Positions 1 to 8,985 of a stretch of 64,000 nt of DNA are shown here, one piece after another. Source of the DNA: Geodermatophilus aquaeductus. GTDB taxonomy: Bacteria; Actinomycetota; Actinomycetes; Mycobacteriales; Geodermatophilaceae. The first letter of the stretch is position 1. Each line of letters starts with the position of its first letter. A program made the position numbers and the translations under genes. A model generated the notes under the pieces. It worked only from the letters and a program-made list of their open reading frames with translations. It was not told where the DNA came from and did no database searches. Location of the stretch: contig NZ_FXTJ01000001.1 of NCBI RefSeq assembly GCF_900182545.1, forward strand, positions 186,001-250,000. Direction: 5' to 3'.

Positions 1-437
1 AGGTGGTCAAGGACGCGTTCCGGACCCTGGGCACCGTCGAGTTCGGCAAGGTCGCCATGCAGCCGGGCGGGCCGCAGGGCGCGGGCACCGTCGACGGCGT
101 CCCCGTGGTCACGCTGCCGGGGAACCCGGTCAGCTCGTTCGTGTCCTTCGAGGTCTTCGTCCGCCCGGCGCTGCGGCGCGCGCTGGGGCACGCCGCGCCC
201 GACCGGCTGCGGGCGCCCGCGGTGCTCACCGCGCCGCTGCGCTCCCCCGCCGGGCGGCGGCAGTTCCTGCGCGGCCGCTACGACGCCGGCCGCGTCTCGC
301 AGGTCGGCGGGCCGGGCTCGCACCTGGTCGCCCACCTGGCCCGGGCCAACTGCCTGGTCGTCGTGCCCGAGGACGTCACCGAGCTGCCCGCGGGCGCCGC
401 GGTCGACGTCGTGCTGATCGAGGGAGCCCTGCAGTGA
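1..437 (+). CDS. moeA: Molybdopterin molybdenumtransferase MoeA, C-terminal part (5' truncated by window)
   Basis: The last ~144 residues of MoeA, which inserts molybdate into adenylylated molybdopterin in the cytoplasm. Visible are the conserved stretch VAMQPGGPQG, then VPVVTLPGNPVSSFVSFEVFVRPALR, split here around the LPGNPVSS motif that contributes to the active site of the MoeA family, followed by the C-terminal beta-barrel domain IV (about residues 60-144). The frame is open from the first bases, so the start lies upstream of the window. The stop overlaps the GTG start of moaC (GTGA), so the two are probably translationally coupled in a cofactor operon. Confidence 0.93.
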   Translation, partial: VVKDAFRTLGTVEFGKVAMQPGGPQGAGTVDGVPVVTLPGNPVSSFVSFEVFVRPALRRALGHAAPDRLRAPAVLTAPLRSPAGRRQFLRGRYDAGRVSQVGGPGSHLVAHLARANCLVVVPEDVTELPAGAAVDVVLIEGALQ

Positions 438-904
438 GTGAACGCCTGACGCACGTCGACGAGAGGGGCGCCGCCCGGATGGTCGACGTCTCGGCCAAGC
501 CGGTCACCGCCCGGGAGGCCACCGCGGCCGGCCGGGTCCTGGTGAGCCCCGAGGTGGTGGCGCTGCTGCGCGGCGAGGGCGTGCCCAAGGGCGACGCCGT
601 GGCCGTCGCCCGGATCGCCGGCATCGCCGGGGCCAAGCGCACGCCGGACCTCGTCCCGCTGTGCCACCCGATCGCGCTGCACGGCGTCACCGTCGACGTC
701 GAGGTCACCGACGACGCCGTGGAGATCACCGCCACCGCCCGCACCGCGGACCGCACCGGCGTGGAGATGGAGGCGCTGACGTCGGTCGCCGTCGCCGGGC
801 TGACCGTCATCGACATGGTCAAGGCCGTCGACCCGCGGGCCTCGATCACCGACGTGCGACTGCTGGCCAAGTCCGGGGGCAAGAGCGGCGAGTGGCGGCG
901 GTGA
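434..904 (+). CDS. moaC: Cyclic pyranopterin monophosphate synthase MoaC
   Basis: 156 residues, the usual MoaC length. With MoaA, MoaC turns GTP into cyclic pyranopterin monophosphate, the first step of molybdenum cofactor synthesis. Family signatures seen are the N-terminal HVDERGAARMVDVSAKPVT segment, the PLCHPIAL motif near residue 77, the TGVEMEALTSVAVA helix and DMVKAVDP, which carries the catalytic Asp and Lys. The GTG start overlaps the moeA stop, and the stop overlaps the GTG start of the next gene, so three genes are stitched by 4-base overlaps. Confidence 0.96.
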   Translation: MSERLTHVDERGAARMVDVSAKPVTAREATAAGRVLVSPEVVALLRGEGVPKGDAVAVARIAGIAGAKRTPDLVPLCHPIALHGVTVDVEVTDDAVEITATARTADRTGVEMEALTSVAVAGLTVIDMVKAVDPRASITDVRLLAKSGGKSGEWRR

Positions 905-1398
905 GCGGGCTGCCGGCCGGCGCCCGCGCCGTCGTCGTCACCGCGTCCAACCGCGCCTCCGCAGGCGTCTACGAGGACCGCAGCGGGCAGGCGCTGGCCG
1001 CGGGGCTTCAGGAGCTCGGGTTTGCCGTCGAGGGCCCGCACGTGCGGCCCGACGACGTCGACGCGCTGGTCGCCGTCCTCCGCGAGGCGGTGGCGTCCGG
1101 CGCCGACGTCGTCCTCACCACCGGCGGCACCGGCCTGTCCCCCACCGACGTCACGCCCGAGGCCACCCGCGCCGTGGTCGAGCGCGAGGCGCCCGGCCTG
1201 GCCGAGGCGGTGCGGCGCTACGGGGAGGGGAAGGTCCCCACGTCGGTGCTCTCACGCGGCATCGCCGGCACCGCGGGGCGGACGCTCGTCGTCAACCTGC
1301 CCGGGTCGACCGGCGGGGTGCGCGACGGCCTGGCCGTGCTCGGCCCGCTGCTCCCCCACGTGGTCAGCCAGCTGCGCGGCGGCGACCACGAGGCATAG
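901..1398 (+). CDS. mogA: Molybdenum cofactor biosynthesis protein MogA/MoaB family
   Basis: 165 residues of the MoCF-binding fold. It should adenylylate molybdopterin ahead of metal insertion by MoeA. The hallmark TTGGTGLSPTDVTPEATR loop is present, as is the C-terminal NLPGSTGGVRDGL motif that binds the pterin phosphate. A longer upstream reading frame exists, but the GTG at 901 overlaps the moaC stop and places the first beta strand (ARAVVVTASNR) at the expected distance. The stop codon lies inside a 16-bp inverted repeat shared with the converging fdhD gene. MogA and MoaB of this group are hard to separate by eye. Confidence 0.93.
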   Translation: MSGLPAGARAVVVTASNRASAGVYEDRSGQALAAGLQELGFAVEGPHVRPDDVDALVAVLREAVASGADVVLTTGGTGLSPTDVTPEATRAVVEREAPGLAEAVRRYGEGKVPTSVLSRGIAGTAGRTLVVNLPGSTGGVRDGLAVLGPLLPHVVSQLRGGDHEA

Positions 1399-1451
1399 GA
1401 AGCTCTCCCCACGTCCGGGAGCCGAGGACGTGCGCAGAGCTTCCTATGCCT
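1391..1451. terminator. Bidirectional terminator between mogA and fdhD
   Basis: A perfect 16-bp inverted repeat (arms 1391-1406 and 1436-1451, 29-base loop) reaches into both converging genes. The left arm contains the mogA TAG and the right arm contains the fdhD stop. It should fold in both transcripts. No clear T-run follows, which is common for actinobacterial terminators. Confidence 0.7.
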
Positions 1452-2280
1452 GCTCGTCCAGGACGAGGCGCTCCTGGCGGGTGTAGACGTTGCAGCCGTC
1501 GCCGCGCAGGAAGCCGACGAGCGTGATGCCGACGTCGGCGGCCAGCTCCACCGCCAGCGACGACGGCGCCGACACCGCCGCGAGCACCGGGATGCCGGCC
1601 ATCGCCGCCTTCTGCGTGAGCTCGAAGCTCGCCCGCCCGCTCACCATCAGCACGTGCCCGGTCAGCGGCACCCGGCCGGCGCGCAGCGCGTCGCCGATCA
1701 CCTTGTCCACGGCGTTGTGCCGGCCGACGTCCTCGCGCAGCACCACGAGCTCGCCGTCGGCGGTGAACAGCCCGGCCGCGTGCAGCCCGCCGGTCTTGGT
1801 GAACACCTCCTGCGCCGCGCGCAGCCGGTCGGGCAGCGCCAGCAGGGTGGCCAGCTCCAGGCGGGTGGCGTCGGCGGCGACGTCGTGGCGGGTGCGCGTG
1901 CGGATCGCGTCGATGCTCGCCTTGCCGCACACGCCGCACGAGCTCGAGGTGAGGAAGTTGCGGTCCAGGGCGGTGTCCGGCGGCTCCACGCCCGGCGCCA
2001 GGTCGACGTCGACGACGTTGTAGGTGTTGCGGCCCTCGTCGTCGACGCTGTTGCAGTAGCGCAGCCCGGCGACGTCCTCGATGCCGGCGATGACGCCCTC
2101 GGTGGCGAGGAAGCCGTGCACGAGGTCGAAGTCCGCGCCCGGCGTCCGCATGGTGACCGCCAGCGGCGCCCCGTTCAGGCGGATCTCGAGCGGCTCCTCC
2201 GCGGCCACCGTGTCGGGCCGGGTGGTGCGCACGGGTCCGCGGATGCGCAGCACGGGTGTGCGGCTGGTGACTCGTCCCAC
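1444..2280 (-). CDS. fdhD: Formate dehydrogenase accessory sulfurtransferase FdhD
   Basis: 278 residues. FdhD passes sulfur to the molybdenum cofactor of formate dehydrogenases. The catalytic CxxC (Cys115-Gly-Val-Cys118, in [13 protein letters not shown]) is present. Downstream [17 protein letters not shown] and [29 protein letters not shown] are family hallmarks. The start is taken at GTG 2280 ([13 protein letters not shown]), matching family N-termini. A GTG at 2331 would run across the start of divergent mobA. No formate dehydrogenase subunit is in the window, so the client enzyme must lie elsewhere. Confidence 0.94.
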   Translation of the reverse strand: MGRVTSRTPVLRIRGPVRTTRPDTVAAEEPLEIRLNGAPLAVTMRTPGADFDLVHGFLATEGVIAGIEDVAGLRYCNSVDDEGRNTYNVVDVDLAPGVEPPDTALDRNFLTSSSCGVCGKASIDAIRTRTRHDVAADATRLELATLLALPDRLRAAQEVFTKTGGLHAAGLFTADGELVVLREDVGRHNAVDKVIGDALRAGRVPLTGHVLMVSGRASFELTQKAAMAGIPVLAAVSAPSSLAVELAADVGITLVGFLRGDGCNVYTRQERLVLDEQA

Positions 2281-2321
2281 GATGAGGGACGGTACCCACG
2301 CCCGGCCCCTACGGTCGGTCC

Positions 2322-2912
2322 GTGACCGCACCGGACCCGCTCCCGCCCTACGCGGCGGTGGTGCTCGCCGGTGGCCGCGCCGCCCGGCTCGGCGGGCGGG
2401 CGAAGCCGCAGCTCGAGGTGGGCGGGCGCACGATGCTCGAGGCGGTGCTCGCCGCGGTCGCCGACGCAGCGCCGCGGGTCGTCGTCGGCCCGCCCCAGCC
2501 GGTGCCCGCCGGGGTCCGCGTCCTGCGCGAGCAGCCGCCGGGCGGCGGCCCGGTCGCCGCGATGCGCGCGGGGCTGGCCGCCGTCGACTCCGACGTCGTC
2601 GCGGTGCTCGCCGGCGACCTGCCGTTCGTGACGCCCGCCCTGCTCGCCGACCTGCGGGCGCGGCTCACGGCCGACGGTGTCCTGGTGGTCGACGACGCCG
2701 GCCGCGACCAGTACCTGCTCGGCGTCTGGCGCACGGCGGCGCTGCGCGCCGCCCTGCGCGGTACCGAGGGTCCCGTGCCGGTGCGCCGGGTGGTGGGCCG
2801 GCTGTCGGTCACCCGCCACTCCCCCGCCCGCGAGCCGGGGACGCCGCCGCCCTGGACCGACTGCGACACCCCCGCCGACCTAGCCCGCGCCCGCGCCGCC
2901 GCCGGCGGGTGA
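2322..2912 (+). CDS. mobA: Molybdenum cofactor guanylyltransferase (MobA-like)
   Basis: 196 residues, a nucleotidyltransferase that would attach GMP to molybdopterin. The nucleotide-binding [11 protein letters not shown] (residues 15-25) with downstream Lys28, the [16 protein letters not shown] segment and the metal-binding AGDLPF motif fit MobA/MobA-like proteins. The GTG start at 2322 is divergent from fdhD with about 41 bp between starts, so a shared promoter region is likely. A related NTP transferase acting on another substrate (for example MocA or CofC) cannot be excluded, but the molybdenum context supports MobA. Confidence 0.88.
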   Translation: MTAPDPLPPYAAVVLAGGRAARLGGRAKPQLEVGGRTMLEAVLAAVADAAPRVVVGPPQPVPAGVRVLREQPPGGGPVAAMRAGLAAVDSDVVAVLAGDLPFVTPALLADLRARLTADGVLVVDDAGRDQYLLGVWRTAALRAALRGTEGPVPVRRVVGRLSVTRHSPAREPGTPPPWTDCDTPADLARARAAAGG

Positions 2913-2941
2913 CGGGTCCCGACGAGGGGTAGGGCGGAGGC

Positions 2942-3604
2942 ATGCGCGTCGTCATCGCCGGAGCCCACGGTCAGGTCGCCCGCCATCTCGGCCGGCTGCT
3001 CACCGGTCGCGGGGACACCGTGGTCGGCATCGTCCGCAACCCCGCCCATACTCCCGACCTGGAGGCCGACGGCGTCACGCCCGCGCTGCTGGACCTGGAG
3101 TCCGTCTCCGTCGACGACGTCGCCGAGGTGGTGCGCGGCGCCGACGCGGTCGTCTTCGCGGCCGGCGCCGGTCCGAACAGCGGCGAGGCCCGCAAGCACA
3201 CCGTCGACCACGGCGCCGCCGTCCTGCTGGCCGACGCCGCCGAGCGCGCCGGCGTCCGCCCCTACCTGCTGGTGTCCTCGATGGGCGTCGAGCAGGCCCG
3301 GAAGGGGACACCGAAGGGCATGGACCCCGTCTTCGCCGTCTACCTGCAGGCCAAGCTGCGCGCCGAGGACGTGATCCTGCCCCGCACGGCCCTCGACGTC
3401 GTGATCGTGCGGCCGGGACGGCTGACCGACGAGCCCGGCACCGGCCGCGTCCGGCTCGAACACGGGGTCGAGTACGGCGAGGTCCCCCGCGACGACGTCG
3501 CCGCGGTGCTGCTCGCCCTCCTCGACGCCGGGAAGACGAACGAGGTCGTGGAGCTGGTCTCCGGTGACACCCCCATCGCCGACGCCGTGGCGGCCCTGCC
3601 CTAG
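2942..3604 (+). CDS. NAD(P)-binding oxidoreductase, NmrA/atypical SDR family
   Basis: 220 residues with an N-terminal Rossmann nucleotide-binding motif ([20 protein letters not shown]), the LLDLE strand, VFAAGAG, and VSSMGVE followed by a YLQAKLRAE segment resembling the active-site Tyr-xxx-Lys of SDRs. The length and the short C-terminus fit the NAD(P)H-binding group of atypical SDRs (YtfG/NmrA-like), whose substrates are mostly unknown. The stop TAG overlaps the stop of converging truA within a single CTAG. Confidence 0.88.
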   Translation: MRVVIAGAHGQVARHLGRLLTGRGDTVVGIVRNPAHTPDLEADGVTPALLDLESVSVDDVAEVVRGADAVVFAAGAGPNSGEARKHTVDHGAAVLLADAAERAGVRPYLLVSSMGVEQARKGTPKGMDPVFAVYLQAKLRAEDVILPRTALDVVIVRPGRLTDEPGTGRVRLEHGVEYGEVPRDDVAAVLLALLDAGKTNEVVELVSGDTPIADAVAALP

Positions 3605-4377
3605 CTGCGCAGCGCCCGGGTCCTCTCGGCGCGGGCGGCGAGGTCTTCGTCGGCCGGGTAGTCGACCCGCAGCAGGGCCAGCCCGCCCGGCGGGGCGACG
3701 GCGACCTCGTCGGCCCGCTGGCGACGGCTGAGCAGCTGCGCCGGCCACTCGGGCGCCCGGCGGCCCTCCCCGACGGCGAGCAGCGCGCCGACGAGGCTGC
3801 GCACCATCGAGTGGCAGAACGCGTCGGCCGACGCCCGGACGGTCACGACGTCGCCGTCCCGTTCGACGCCGAGGTCCAGGAGCACGCGGATCGTCGTCGC
3901 CCCCTCCCGGCGGCGGCAGAAGGCGGCGAAGTCGTGCTGCCCCAGGAGCAGCCGCGCGGCGGCGTCCATGGCGGCCGCGTCGATCCGGCGCGGCCAGCCG
4001 ACGGTGTCCGCGCGGCGCAGCGGCGGCGGCCCGGCGTCGCTGTCGGTCAGCCGGTAGGCGTAGTGCCGCGCCAGCGCCCCGAAGCGGGCGTCGAAGCCCG
4101 GCGGGGCCTCGGTGACGGCGGGGACGGCGACGTCGGGCGGCAGCAGCCCGCGCAGCCGGCGCACCAGGCGCTCGCGCTGGTCCTCCCAGACCGCGCGCGG
4201 GACGTCGGTGTGCGCCACCTGGCCGGTCGCGTGCACCCCGGCGTCGGTCCGGCCGGCCACGGTCAGGGCGACCGGGGTCCGCAGCACGGTGGTCAGCGCG
4301 GACTCCAGCTCGTGCTGCACGGTGCGCCGACCCGGCTGGCGGGCCCAGCCGGAGAAGTCCGTCCCGTCGTAGGCCAC
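3601..4377 (-). CDS. truA: tRNA pseudouridine(38-40) synthase TruA
   Basis: 258 residues. Modifies U38-U40 of the tRNA anticodon arm. The catalytic Asp is in [10 protein letters not shown] (Asp45 from this start). [14 protein letters not shown] at the N-terminus and [12 protein letters not shown] are typical. The GTG at 4377 is the only canonical start found in frame, but it begins at [10 protein letters not shown]. The open frame upstream encodes LVRLRLA, which looks like the missing first beta strand of the family, with no ATG, GTG or TTG to start it. The true start may be non-canonical or shared with the upstream acidic gene. Confidence 0.93.
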   Translation of the reverse strand: MAYDGTDFSGWARQPGRRTVQHELESALTTVLRTPVALTVAGRTDAGVHATGQVAHTDVPRAVWEDQRERLVRRLRGLLPPDVAVPAVTEAPPGFDARFGALARHYAYRLTDSDAGPPPLRRADTVGWPRRIDAAAMDAAARLLLGQHDFAAFCRRREGATTIRVLLDLGVERDGDVVTVRASADAFCHSMVRSLVGALLAVGEGRRAPEWPAQLLSRRQRADEVAVAPPGGLALLRVDYPADEDLAARAERTRALRS

Positions 4378-4430
4378 GGCCAGCCGGAGACGGACGAGCC
4401 CGCCCCCGGGGTCGGGGACGGGCTCGTCGG

Positions 4431-4440
4431 GGTGGTGCTG
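4431..4440 (-). repeat. CAGCACCACC decamer, truA leader copy
   Basis: Exact copy (on the transcribed minus strand) of the decamer found in several spacers of the ribosomal and RNA polymerase clusters. Here it lies between the small acidic gene and truA. No adjoining hairpin was identified at this copy. Confidence 0.5.
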
Positions 4441-4453
4441 GGTGTCCAGGGGA

Positions 4454-4831
4454 CTACTGCGGGTCGGGCGCGGACTCGCCGCCGGGGGCGTGGGTGCCCG
4501 CGGTCGCGGCGTCGCCGAGTTCGGCGGCCTCGATCTCGGCGGCCGCGGCAGCGGCCACGTCCGGAGACAGCGCCGGGTCCTCGACCACGGCCACGTTCTC
4601 CGCCCGCGGCTCCGGGGTCACGTCCCCGTCGTCCTGGCGCTCGCCGTCGGGGTTGTAGAGGTCGGTGACGACCTCCTGCGCCTCGGGGTCGACGTTCCCC
4701 CCGGTGACGGCCGGCGAGGTGTCGCCGCCGGGCCCGGTGGTCTCGCCCTCGAACGTCGCGCCCTGGTCGCCGCCGCCGGCGGAGACCCCGGCCGCGCCGG
4801 CGTTGCCGTCCGCGCCCGGCTGCTCACTCAC
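4454..4831 (-). CDS. Small acidic low-complexity protein downstream of rplQ (unknown)
   Basis: 125 residues rich in Ala, Gly, Asp, Glu and Pro, with no recognised domain, signal peptide or membrane segment. The GTG start overlaps the rplQ stop (GTGA), so it is positioned for translational coupling to the last ribosomal gene of the alpha operon, just before truA. Its composition resembles the acidic C-terminal tail of L17 next door, so it could be a detached tail or a genuine small intrinsically disordered protein. It could also be a spurious frame in GC-rich DNA; the overlap is the main support. Confidence 0.5.
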   Translation of the reverse strand: MSEQPGADGNAGAAGVSAGGGDQGATFEGETTGPGGDTSPAVTGGNVDPEAQEVVTDLYNPDGERQDDGDVTPEPRAENVAVVEDPALSPDVAAAAAAEIEAAELGDAATAGTHAPGGESAPDPQ

Positions 4832-5454
4832 TTGGTGCCGTCCGCGTCCTCGGTGTCACCCGGGGTCTCGGCGTCGGCGGCCACGACCTCGGTGGTGTCC
4901 TCGGCAGCGGCGTCGTCGGCGACGGCGTCGTCGGTGGCGTCGACCTCGGCGGCGTCGACCTCCGCGGTCTCGTCGGCGTCGGCGGCCTCGATGGCATCGG
5001 CGGTGACCTCACCGGAGGCGGCCGCCGTGCCGGCGCCGGAGGCGAAGCGGGTGCCGCGGGCGCGCTCGGCCTCGCCGACGGCCTGCTGGCCGACGGTCAG
5101 AGCCTCGACGAGCTCGATGACGGCCATGGGGGCGTTGTCGCCCTTGCGCGGGCCGACCTTGGTGATGCGGGTGTAGCCGCCGGGCCGGTTCTCGTAGCGC
5201 GGGCCGATCTCGGCGAACAGGTGGTGGACGACGTCCTTGTCCCGGATGACCGTCATGACCTGCCGGCGGGCGTGCAGGTCACCGCGCTTGGCGAAGGTGA
5301 CGAGCTTCTCGGCGTACGGGCGCAGCCGCTTCGCCTTCGCCTCGGTGGTGGTGATCCGCCCGTGCTCGAACAGCGACGTGGCCAGGTTGGCCAGCATCAG
5401 CCGCTCGTGGGCGGAGGAGCCGCCGAGACGGGGGCCCTTGGTGGGGGTGGGCAT
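4828..5454 (-). CDS. rplQ: 50S ribosomal protein L17 with long acidic tail
   Basis: 208 residues. Residues 1-120 are canonical bL17 ([21 protein letters not shown] to [13 protein letters not shown]), which sits at the exit-tunnel side of the 50S subunit. Residues 121-208 are an Ala/Asp/Glu/Thr-rich, presumably disordered tail. Actinobacterial L17 often carries an extension, but this one is long. It follows rpoA after a 152-bp spacer with a strong palindrome and one CAGCACCACC element, so expression may be tuned separately from rpoA. Confidence 0.96.
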   Translation of the reverse strand: MPTPTKGPRLGGSSAHERLMLANLATSLFEHGRITTTEAKAKRLRPYAEKLVTFAKRGDLHARRQVMTVIRDKDVVHHLFAEIGPRYENRPGGYTRITKVGPRKGDNAPMAVIELVEALTVGQQAVGEAERARGTRFASGAGTAAASGEVTADAIEAADADETAEVDAAEVDATDDAVADDAAAEDTTEVVAADAETPGDTEDADGTK

Positions 5455-5503
5455 GTCGGTCCTTCCTCAGGCGGCCGGACGGGGCGTTCGCCGGCTGCTA
5501 CCA

Positions 5504-5513
5504 GGTGGTGCTG
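5504..5513 (-). repeat. CAGCACCACC decamer, rpoA-rplQ spacer
   Basis: Exact decamer on the sense (minus) strand, about 50 bases upstream of the rplQ start and about 50 bases 3' of the rpoA palindrome. One of seven exact spacer copies. Confidence 0.5.
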
Positions 5514-5566
5514 TCGTCGCTGTTCTCAGTGTGGCGGGCGCTGCCGGTGCCGTGGACACCGGCCCG

Positions 5567-5596
5567 GCCGGGCGGCGGGGTACCCCGCCGCCCGGC
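5567..5596 (-). terminator. Perfect palindrome after rpoA (terminator or attenuator)
   Basis: A 30-bp perfect palindrome (15-bp arms centred at 5581/5582) begins about 10 bases after the rpoA stop and before rplQ. It would form a GC-rich hairpin in RNA, with a few central bases left as the loop. Since rplQ is normally co-transcribed with rpoA, a partial terminator or RNA-stability element is more likely than a full stop. Confidence 0.6.
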
Positions 5597-5606
5597 GGGC
5601 GCAGCG

Positions 5607-6683
5607 TCAGAGCTGCTCGGTCTCCTGGTAGGAGCCGTCGTCGTACTGGACCTGCCCGTACTCGGTGCCGTACTCGGCGGTGCCGTGGTAGGCGTCGGTC
5701 TCGTAGCCCTCGTCGTAGCTCTCGACCGAGGTCGGGATGAACCCGGGCGGGCTGTCCTTGAGCGCCAGGCCCATGGCCGCCAGCTTCATCTTGACCTCGT
5801 CGATCGACTTGGCCCCGAAGTTGCGGATGTCGAGCAGGTCGGCCTCCGAGCGGGTGACCAGCTCGCCGACGGTGTGCACACCCTCGCGCTTGAGGCAGTT
5901 GTAGGACCGGACGGTGAGGTCCATGTCCTCGATCGGCATCGAGAAGTTCGCGATGTCGGCGGCCTCGGCCGGGCTGGGGCCGACCTCGATGCCCTCGGCG
6001 TCGACGTTGAGCTCGCGCAGCAGGCCGAACAGCTCGACCAGCGTGGAGCCGGCGGAGGCGATGGCGTCGCGCGGGGCGATCGACGGCTTGGTCTCGACGT
6101 CGACCACGAGGCGGTCGAAGTCGGTGCGCTGCTCGACGCGGGTGGCCTCGACGGCGTAGGTGACCTTGAGGACCGGCGAGTAGATCGAGTCGACCGGGAT
6201 GCGGCCGATCTCCTGGCCGGGCTGCTTGTTCTGCGGCGCCGGGACGTAGCCGCGGCCCCGCTCGACGACCAGCTCGATCTCGAGGCGGCCCTTGCCGTTG
6301 AGGGTGGCGATGTGCAGGTCGGGGTTGTGCACCTCGACACCGGCCGGGGGCGCGATGTCGGCGGCGGTGACCTCACCGGGGCCCTGCTTGCGCAGGTACA
6401 TGGTCACCGGCTCGTCGGAGTCGGAGCTGACCACGAGACCCTTGAGGTTCAGGATGATCTCGGTGACGTCCTCCTTGACCCCGGGCACGGTCGTGAACTC
6501 GTGCAGGGTGCCCTCGATGCGGATGCTGGTGACAGCAGCGCCGGGGATCGACGACAGGAGGGTGCGGCGCAGCGAGTTGCCGAGGGTGTAGCCGAAGCCG
6601 GGCTCCAGCGGCTCGATGACGAACCGCGAGCGCTGCTCGGAGATGGTCTCCTCGGTCAGCGTCGGACGCTGTGCGATGAGCAT
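5607..6683 (-). CDS. rpoA: DNA-directed RNA polymerase subunit alpha
   Basis: 358 residues. Starts [12 protein letters not shown] with the assembly region [25 protein letters not shown]. The alpha-CTD (about 245-315) has the [27 protein letters not shown] and [14 protein letters not shown] helix-hairpin-helix motifs that contact promoter UP elements and activators. A GAAGGAG ribosome-binding site sits 10 bases before the ATG at 6683; the frame extends upstream but is non-conserved there. The last ~36 residues form an acidic tail with seven tyrosines, ending ETEQL. Confidence 0.98.
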   Translation of the reverse strand: MLIAQRPTLTEETISEQRSRFVIEPLEPGFGYTLGNSLRRTLLSSIPGAAVTSIRIEGTLHEFTTVPGVKEDVTEIILNLKGLVVSSDSDEPVTMYLRKQGPGEVTAADIAPPAGVEVHNPDLHIATLNGKGRLEIELVVERGRGYVPAPQNKQPGQEIGRIPVDSIYSPVLKVTYAVEATRVEQRTDFDRLVVDVETKPSIAPRDAIASAGSTLVELFGLLRELNVDAEGIEVGPSPAEAADIANFSMPIEDMDLTVRSYNCLKREGVHTVGELVTRSEADLLDIRNFGAKSIDEVKMKLAAMGLALKDSPPGFIPTSVESYDEGYETDAYHGTAEYGTEYGQVQYDDGSYQETEQL

Positions 6684-6746
6684 GGGGGTGTTCTCCTTCG
6701 GGTCCTCCGGCGACCGCCATATGACGCCGTGAGGGGGGGTGGTGCA

Positions 6747-6780
6747 GGCCCCGGCGGACATCGGTCCGCCCGCCGGGGCC
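6747..6780 (-). terminator. Hairpin in rpsD-rpoA spacer
   Basis: GC-rich inverted repeat (GGCCCCGGC...GCCGGGGCC, inner GGAC/GTCC with a small bulge) between rpsD and rpoA. It is flanked on the 5' side by two exact CAGCACCACC decamers (plus a variant) and on the 3' side by a TGCACCACC variant. Probably modulates read-through into rpoA rather than ending the operon. Confidence 0.5.
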
Positions 6781-6781
6781 G

Positions 6782-6807
6782 GGTGGTGCTGCACTGCGGT
6801 GGTGCTG
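6782..6807 (-). repeat. Two CAGCACCACC decamers in rpsD-rpoA spacer
   Basis: Exact copies at 6782-6791 and 6798-6807, 16 bases apart. A third near-copy at 6814-6823 (CGGCACCACC on the minus strand) keeps the same spacing, so this spacer holds a short tandem array next to a hairpin. Confidence 0.55.
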
Positions 6808-6830
6808 TCCTGCGGTGGTGCCGCGAGCCC

Positions 6831-7457
6831 TTACTTGGAGTAGAGCTCGACGATCAGCTGCTCCTGGACCGGGGTGTCGATGACCTGGCGGGCCGGGACG
6901 CTGTGCACGACGGCGCGCAGCTGGCCGCTGATGACCTCGAGCCACGGCGGCACGGGGCGCTCGCCGGCGCGGGCCTGGGCGATCTCGAAGGGCACCATCC
7001 GCCGCGACTTCTCGGCGACCTCGACGATGTCGTTCGCGCTCACCCGGTAGGACGGGATGTCGACCTTGCGGCCGTTGACCCGGATGTGGCCGTGCTTGAC
7101 CAGCTGGCGGGCCATGTCGCGGCTCTCGCCCCAGCCGGCCCGGTACACGACGTTGTCCAGGCGGGACTCGAGGATCTGCAGCAGGACCTCACCGGTCTTG
7201 CCGGTCTTGCGGTTGGCCTCCTCGTAGTAGCCGCGGAACTGCTTCTCGAGGACGCCGTAGATCCGGCGGGCCTTCTGCTTCTCGCGCAGCTGCAGGAGGT
7301 ACTCGCTGTCCTTGCTGCGGCCCCGGCCGTGCTCGCCCGGCGGGTACGGCCGGATCTCGATCGGGCACTTCGGGGACTCGCACTTGCTGCCCTTGAGGAA
7401 CAGCTTCATCTTCTCGCGCCGACACAGGCGGCAGTCGGCTCCGGCGTAACGGGCCAC
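6831..7457 (-). CDS. rpsD: 30S ribosomal protein S4, zinc-binding type
   Basis: 208 residues. Primary 16S rRNA binder and part of the mRNA entry site. The N-terminus holds four cysteines (Cys9, Cys12, Cys26, Cys31), so this is the zinc-containing C+ form. The S4 RNA-binding domain is at about 97-160 ([34 protein letters not shown]). Lies between rpsK and rpoA in the alpha operon order. Confidence 0.98.
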   Translation of the reverse strand: MARYAGADCRLCRREKMKLFLKGSKCESPKCPIEIRPYPPGEHGRGRSKDSEYLLQLREKQKARRIYGVLEKQFRGYYEEANRKTGKTGEVLLQILESRLDNVVYRAGWGESRDMARQLVKHGHIRVNGRKVDIPSYRVSANDIVEVAEKSRRMVPFEIAQARAGERPVPPWLEVISGQLRAVVHSVPARQVIDTPVQEQLIVELYSK

Positions 7458-7492
7458 GTCAGGTGCTCCTCGTTCTTCTCGTCAGTGGCCGG

Positions 7493-7900
7493 TCAGACCC
7501 GGCGGCGCTTCTTCGGGCGGCAGCCGTTGTGCGGCTGCGGGGTCACGTCCTGGATCTGCCCGACCTCGAGGCCGGTGGCCTGCAGCGAGCGGATCGCGGT
7601 CTCACGACCCGAGCCCGGGCCCTTCACGAAGACGTCGACCTTGCGCATGCCGTGCTCCTGGGCCTTGCGCGCGGCGTTCTCGGCGGCCATCTGCGCAGCG
7701 AACGGCGTCGACTTGCGCGAGCCCTTGAAGCCGACGTGGCCGGCGGAGGCCCAGCTGATGACGTTCCCGGTCGGGTCGGTGATCGACACGATCGTGTTGT
7801 TGAACGTGCTCTTGATGTGCGCGGCGCCGTGGGCGACGTTCTTCTTCTCCTTGCGGCGGACCTTCTTGGCACCAGCCGCGGCGCGAGCCCTGGGAGGCAT
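7493..7900 (-). CDS. rpsK: 30S ribosomal protein S11
   Basis: 135 residues, starting [25 protein letters not shown]. The conserved core [26 protein letters not shown] and the C-terminal [18 protein letters not shown] are standard for uS11 of the 30S platform. The frame is open upstream to 8206, but conservation begins at the ATG at 7900. Confidence 0.98.
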   Translation of the reverse strand: MPPRARAAAGAKKVRRKEKKNVAHGAAHIKSTFNNTIVSITDPTGNVISWASAGHVGFKGSRKSTPFAAQMAAENAARKAQEHGMRKVDVFVKGPGSGRETAIRSLQATGLEVGQIQDVTPQPHNGCRPKKRRRV

Positions 7901-7994
7901 GTCTCTCCGGTTCCTTCTGACGTATGGCCTGGAAACACACGCGCAGCCCGTCGCTCCCGCCCTCACGGGTCGCCACGACGGGCCGCTGCGCGGC

Positions 7995-8375
7995 TTACTT
8001 CTTGCCGGCCTTCTTCTTGCCGGCGATGGTCTTGCGCGGGCCCTTGCTCGAGCGCGCGTTGGTACGGGTGCGCTGACCGTGGACGGGCAGTCCACGCCGG
8101 TGCCGCAGGCCCTGGTAGCAGCCGATCTCCACCTTGCGGCGGATGTCGGCGGCCACCTCGCGGCGCAGGTCACCCTCGACGCGGAAGTGCTCGTCGATGT
8201 AGTCACGCAGGCGCAGCAGGTCCTCGTCGGAGAGGTCCCGGACGCGCAGGTCCGGGCTGACGCCGGTCGCCGTCAGGGTCTCCTTGGCGTGGGTCTTGCC
8301 GATCCCGTAGATGTAGGTGAGCGCGACCTCCATCCGCTTGTCGCGGGGCAGGTCGACGCCGGCCAGTCGTGCCAT
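7995..8375 (-). CDS. rpsM: 30S ribosomal protein S13
   Basis: 126 residues, uS13 of the 30S head, which contacts 5S rRNA/L5 and P-site t[31 protein letters not shown] at the N-terminus and the basic [15 protein letters not shown] tail are diagnostic. Located between rpmJ and rpsK as in other alpha operons. Confidence 0.98.
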   Translation of the reverse strand: MARLAGVDLPRDKRMEVALTYIYGIGKTHAKETLTATGVSPDLRVRDLSDEDLLRLRDYIDEHFRVEGDLRREVAADIRRKVEIGCYQGLRHRRGLPVHGQRTRTNARSSKGPRKTIAGKKKAGKK

Positions 8376-8390
8376 GTCTCAGGTACTCCC

Positions 8391-8504
8391 TCAGCCCTGC
8401 CGCTGCTTGTGGCGGGCGTTGTCGCAGATGACCATGACCCGGCCGTGCCGGCGGATCACCTTGCACTTGTCGCAGATCTTCTTCACCGACGGCTGGACCT
8501 TCAC
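8391..8504 (-). CDS. rpmJ: 50S ribosomal protein L36, zinc-binding type
   Basis: 37 residues, translated by hand: starts [20 protein letters not shown] and ends [10 protein letters not shown]. The C11-x2-C14, C27 and His32 zinc ligands are all present, so this is the C+ form. GTG start at 8504 with an upstream GAGGGGC ribosome-binding site. Lies between infA and rpsM, the conserved position. Confidence 0.95.
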   Translation of the reverse strand: MKVQPSVKKICDKCKVIRRHGRVMVICDNARHKQRQG

Positions 8505-8577
8505 CGGTGCCGCCCCTCATTCCTGTCGATCGATGGCCGCCCACGCGGCACCCGGAGGTGCCCCGCGCCGGCGGCGG

Positions 8578-8799
8578 TCACTTGTAGCGGTAGACGATGC
8601 GACCGCGGGTCAGGTCGTAGGGCGAGAGCTCCACGACGACGCGGTCCTCGGGCAGGATGCGGATGTAGTGCTGCCGCATCTTGCCGCTGATGTGGGCGAG
8701 CACCCGGTGCCCGTTCTGCAGCTCGACCCGGAACATCGCGTTGGGCAGCGGCTCGACGACGCGACCCTCGACCTCGATGGCCCCGTCCTTCTTCGCCAT
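8578..8799 (-). CDS. infA: Translation initiation factor IF-1
   Basis: 73 residues forming a single S1-like OB fold that occupies the 30S A site during initiation. [30 protein letters not shown] is conserved nearly throughout actinobacteria. First gene of the infA-rpmJ-rpsM-rpsK-rpsD-rpoA-rplQ unit. A promoter candidate lies about 190 bases upstream, and the leader contains an exact CAGCACCACC decamer. Confidence 0.98.
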   Translation of the reverse strand: MAKKDGAIEVEGRVVEPLPNAMFRVELQNGHRVLAHISGKMRQHYIRILPEDRVVVELSPYDLTRGRIVYRYK

Positions 8800-8822
8800 G
8801 CCCTACACGGCCTCCCTGACTC

Positions 8823-8832
8823 GGTGGTGCTG
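8823..8832 (-). repeat. CAGCACCACC decamer in infA leader
   Basis: Exact decamer on the sense strand about 25 bases before the infA ATG, with a partial second copy just upstream of it. It lies in the 5' untranslated region rather than after a hairpin. Confidence 0.5.
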
Positions 8833-8985
8833 GTGGTGTGGTGCTGGAGTCGCGTGCGGCCACGCCGGAGCCCGGCCCGGGTCGCACACGGTGGTTGCAG
8901 ATCAGGTGGTGCAGACACTCCCGCGAGGGCGTCCCGCATCGCGCGGCCACAGCACGACGACAGGACGGCGCGAGCGCCATCGGCA

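Noticed and set aside
5505..8690. 1061-codon plus-strand frame opposite rpoA, rpsD, rpsK and rpsM
   Set aside because: Antisense shadow of conserved genes in GC-rich DNA; repetitive Val/Asp/Gly/Leu composition and no recognisable domain.
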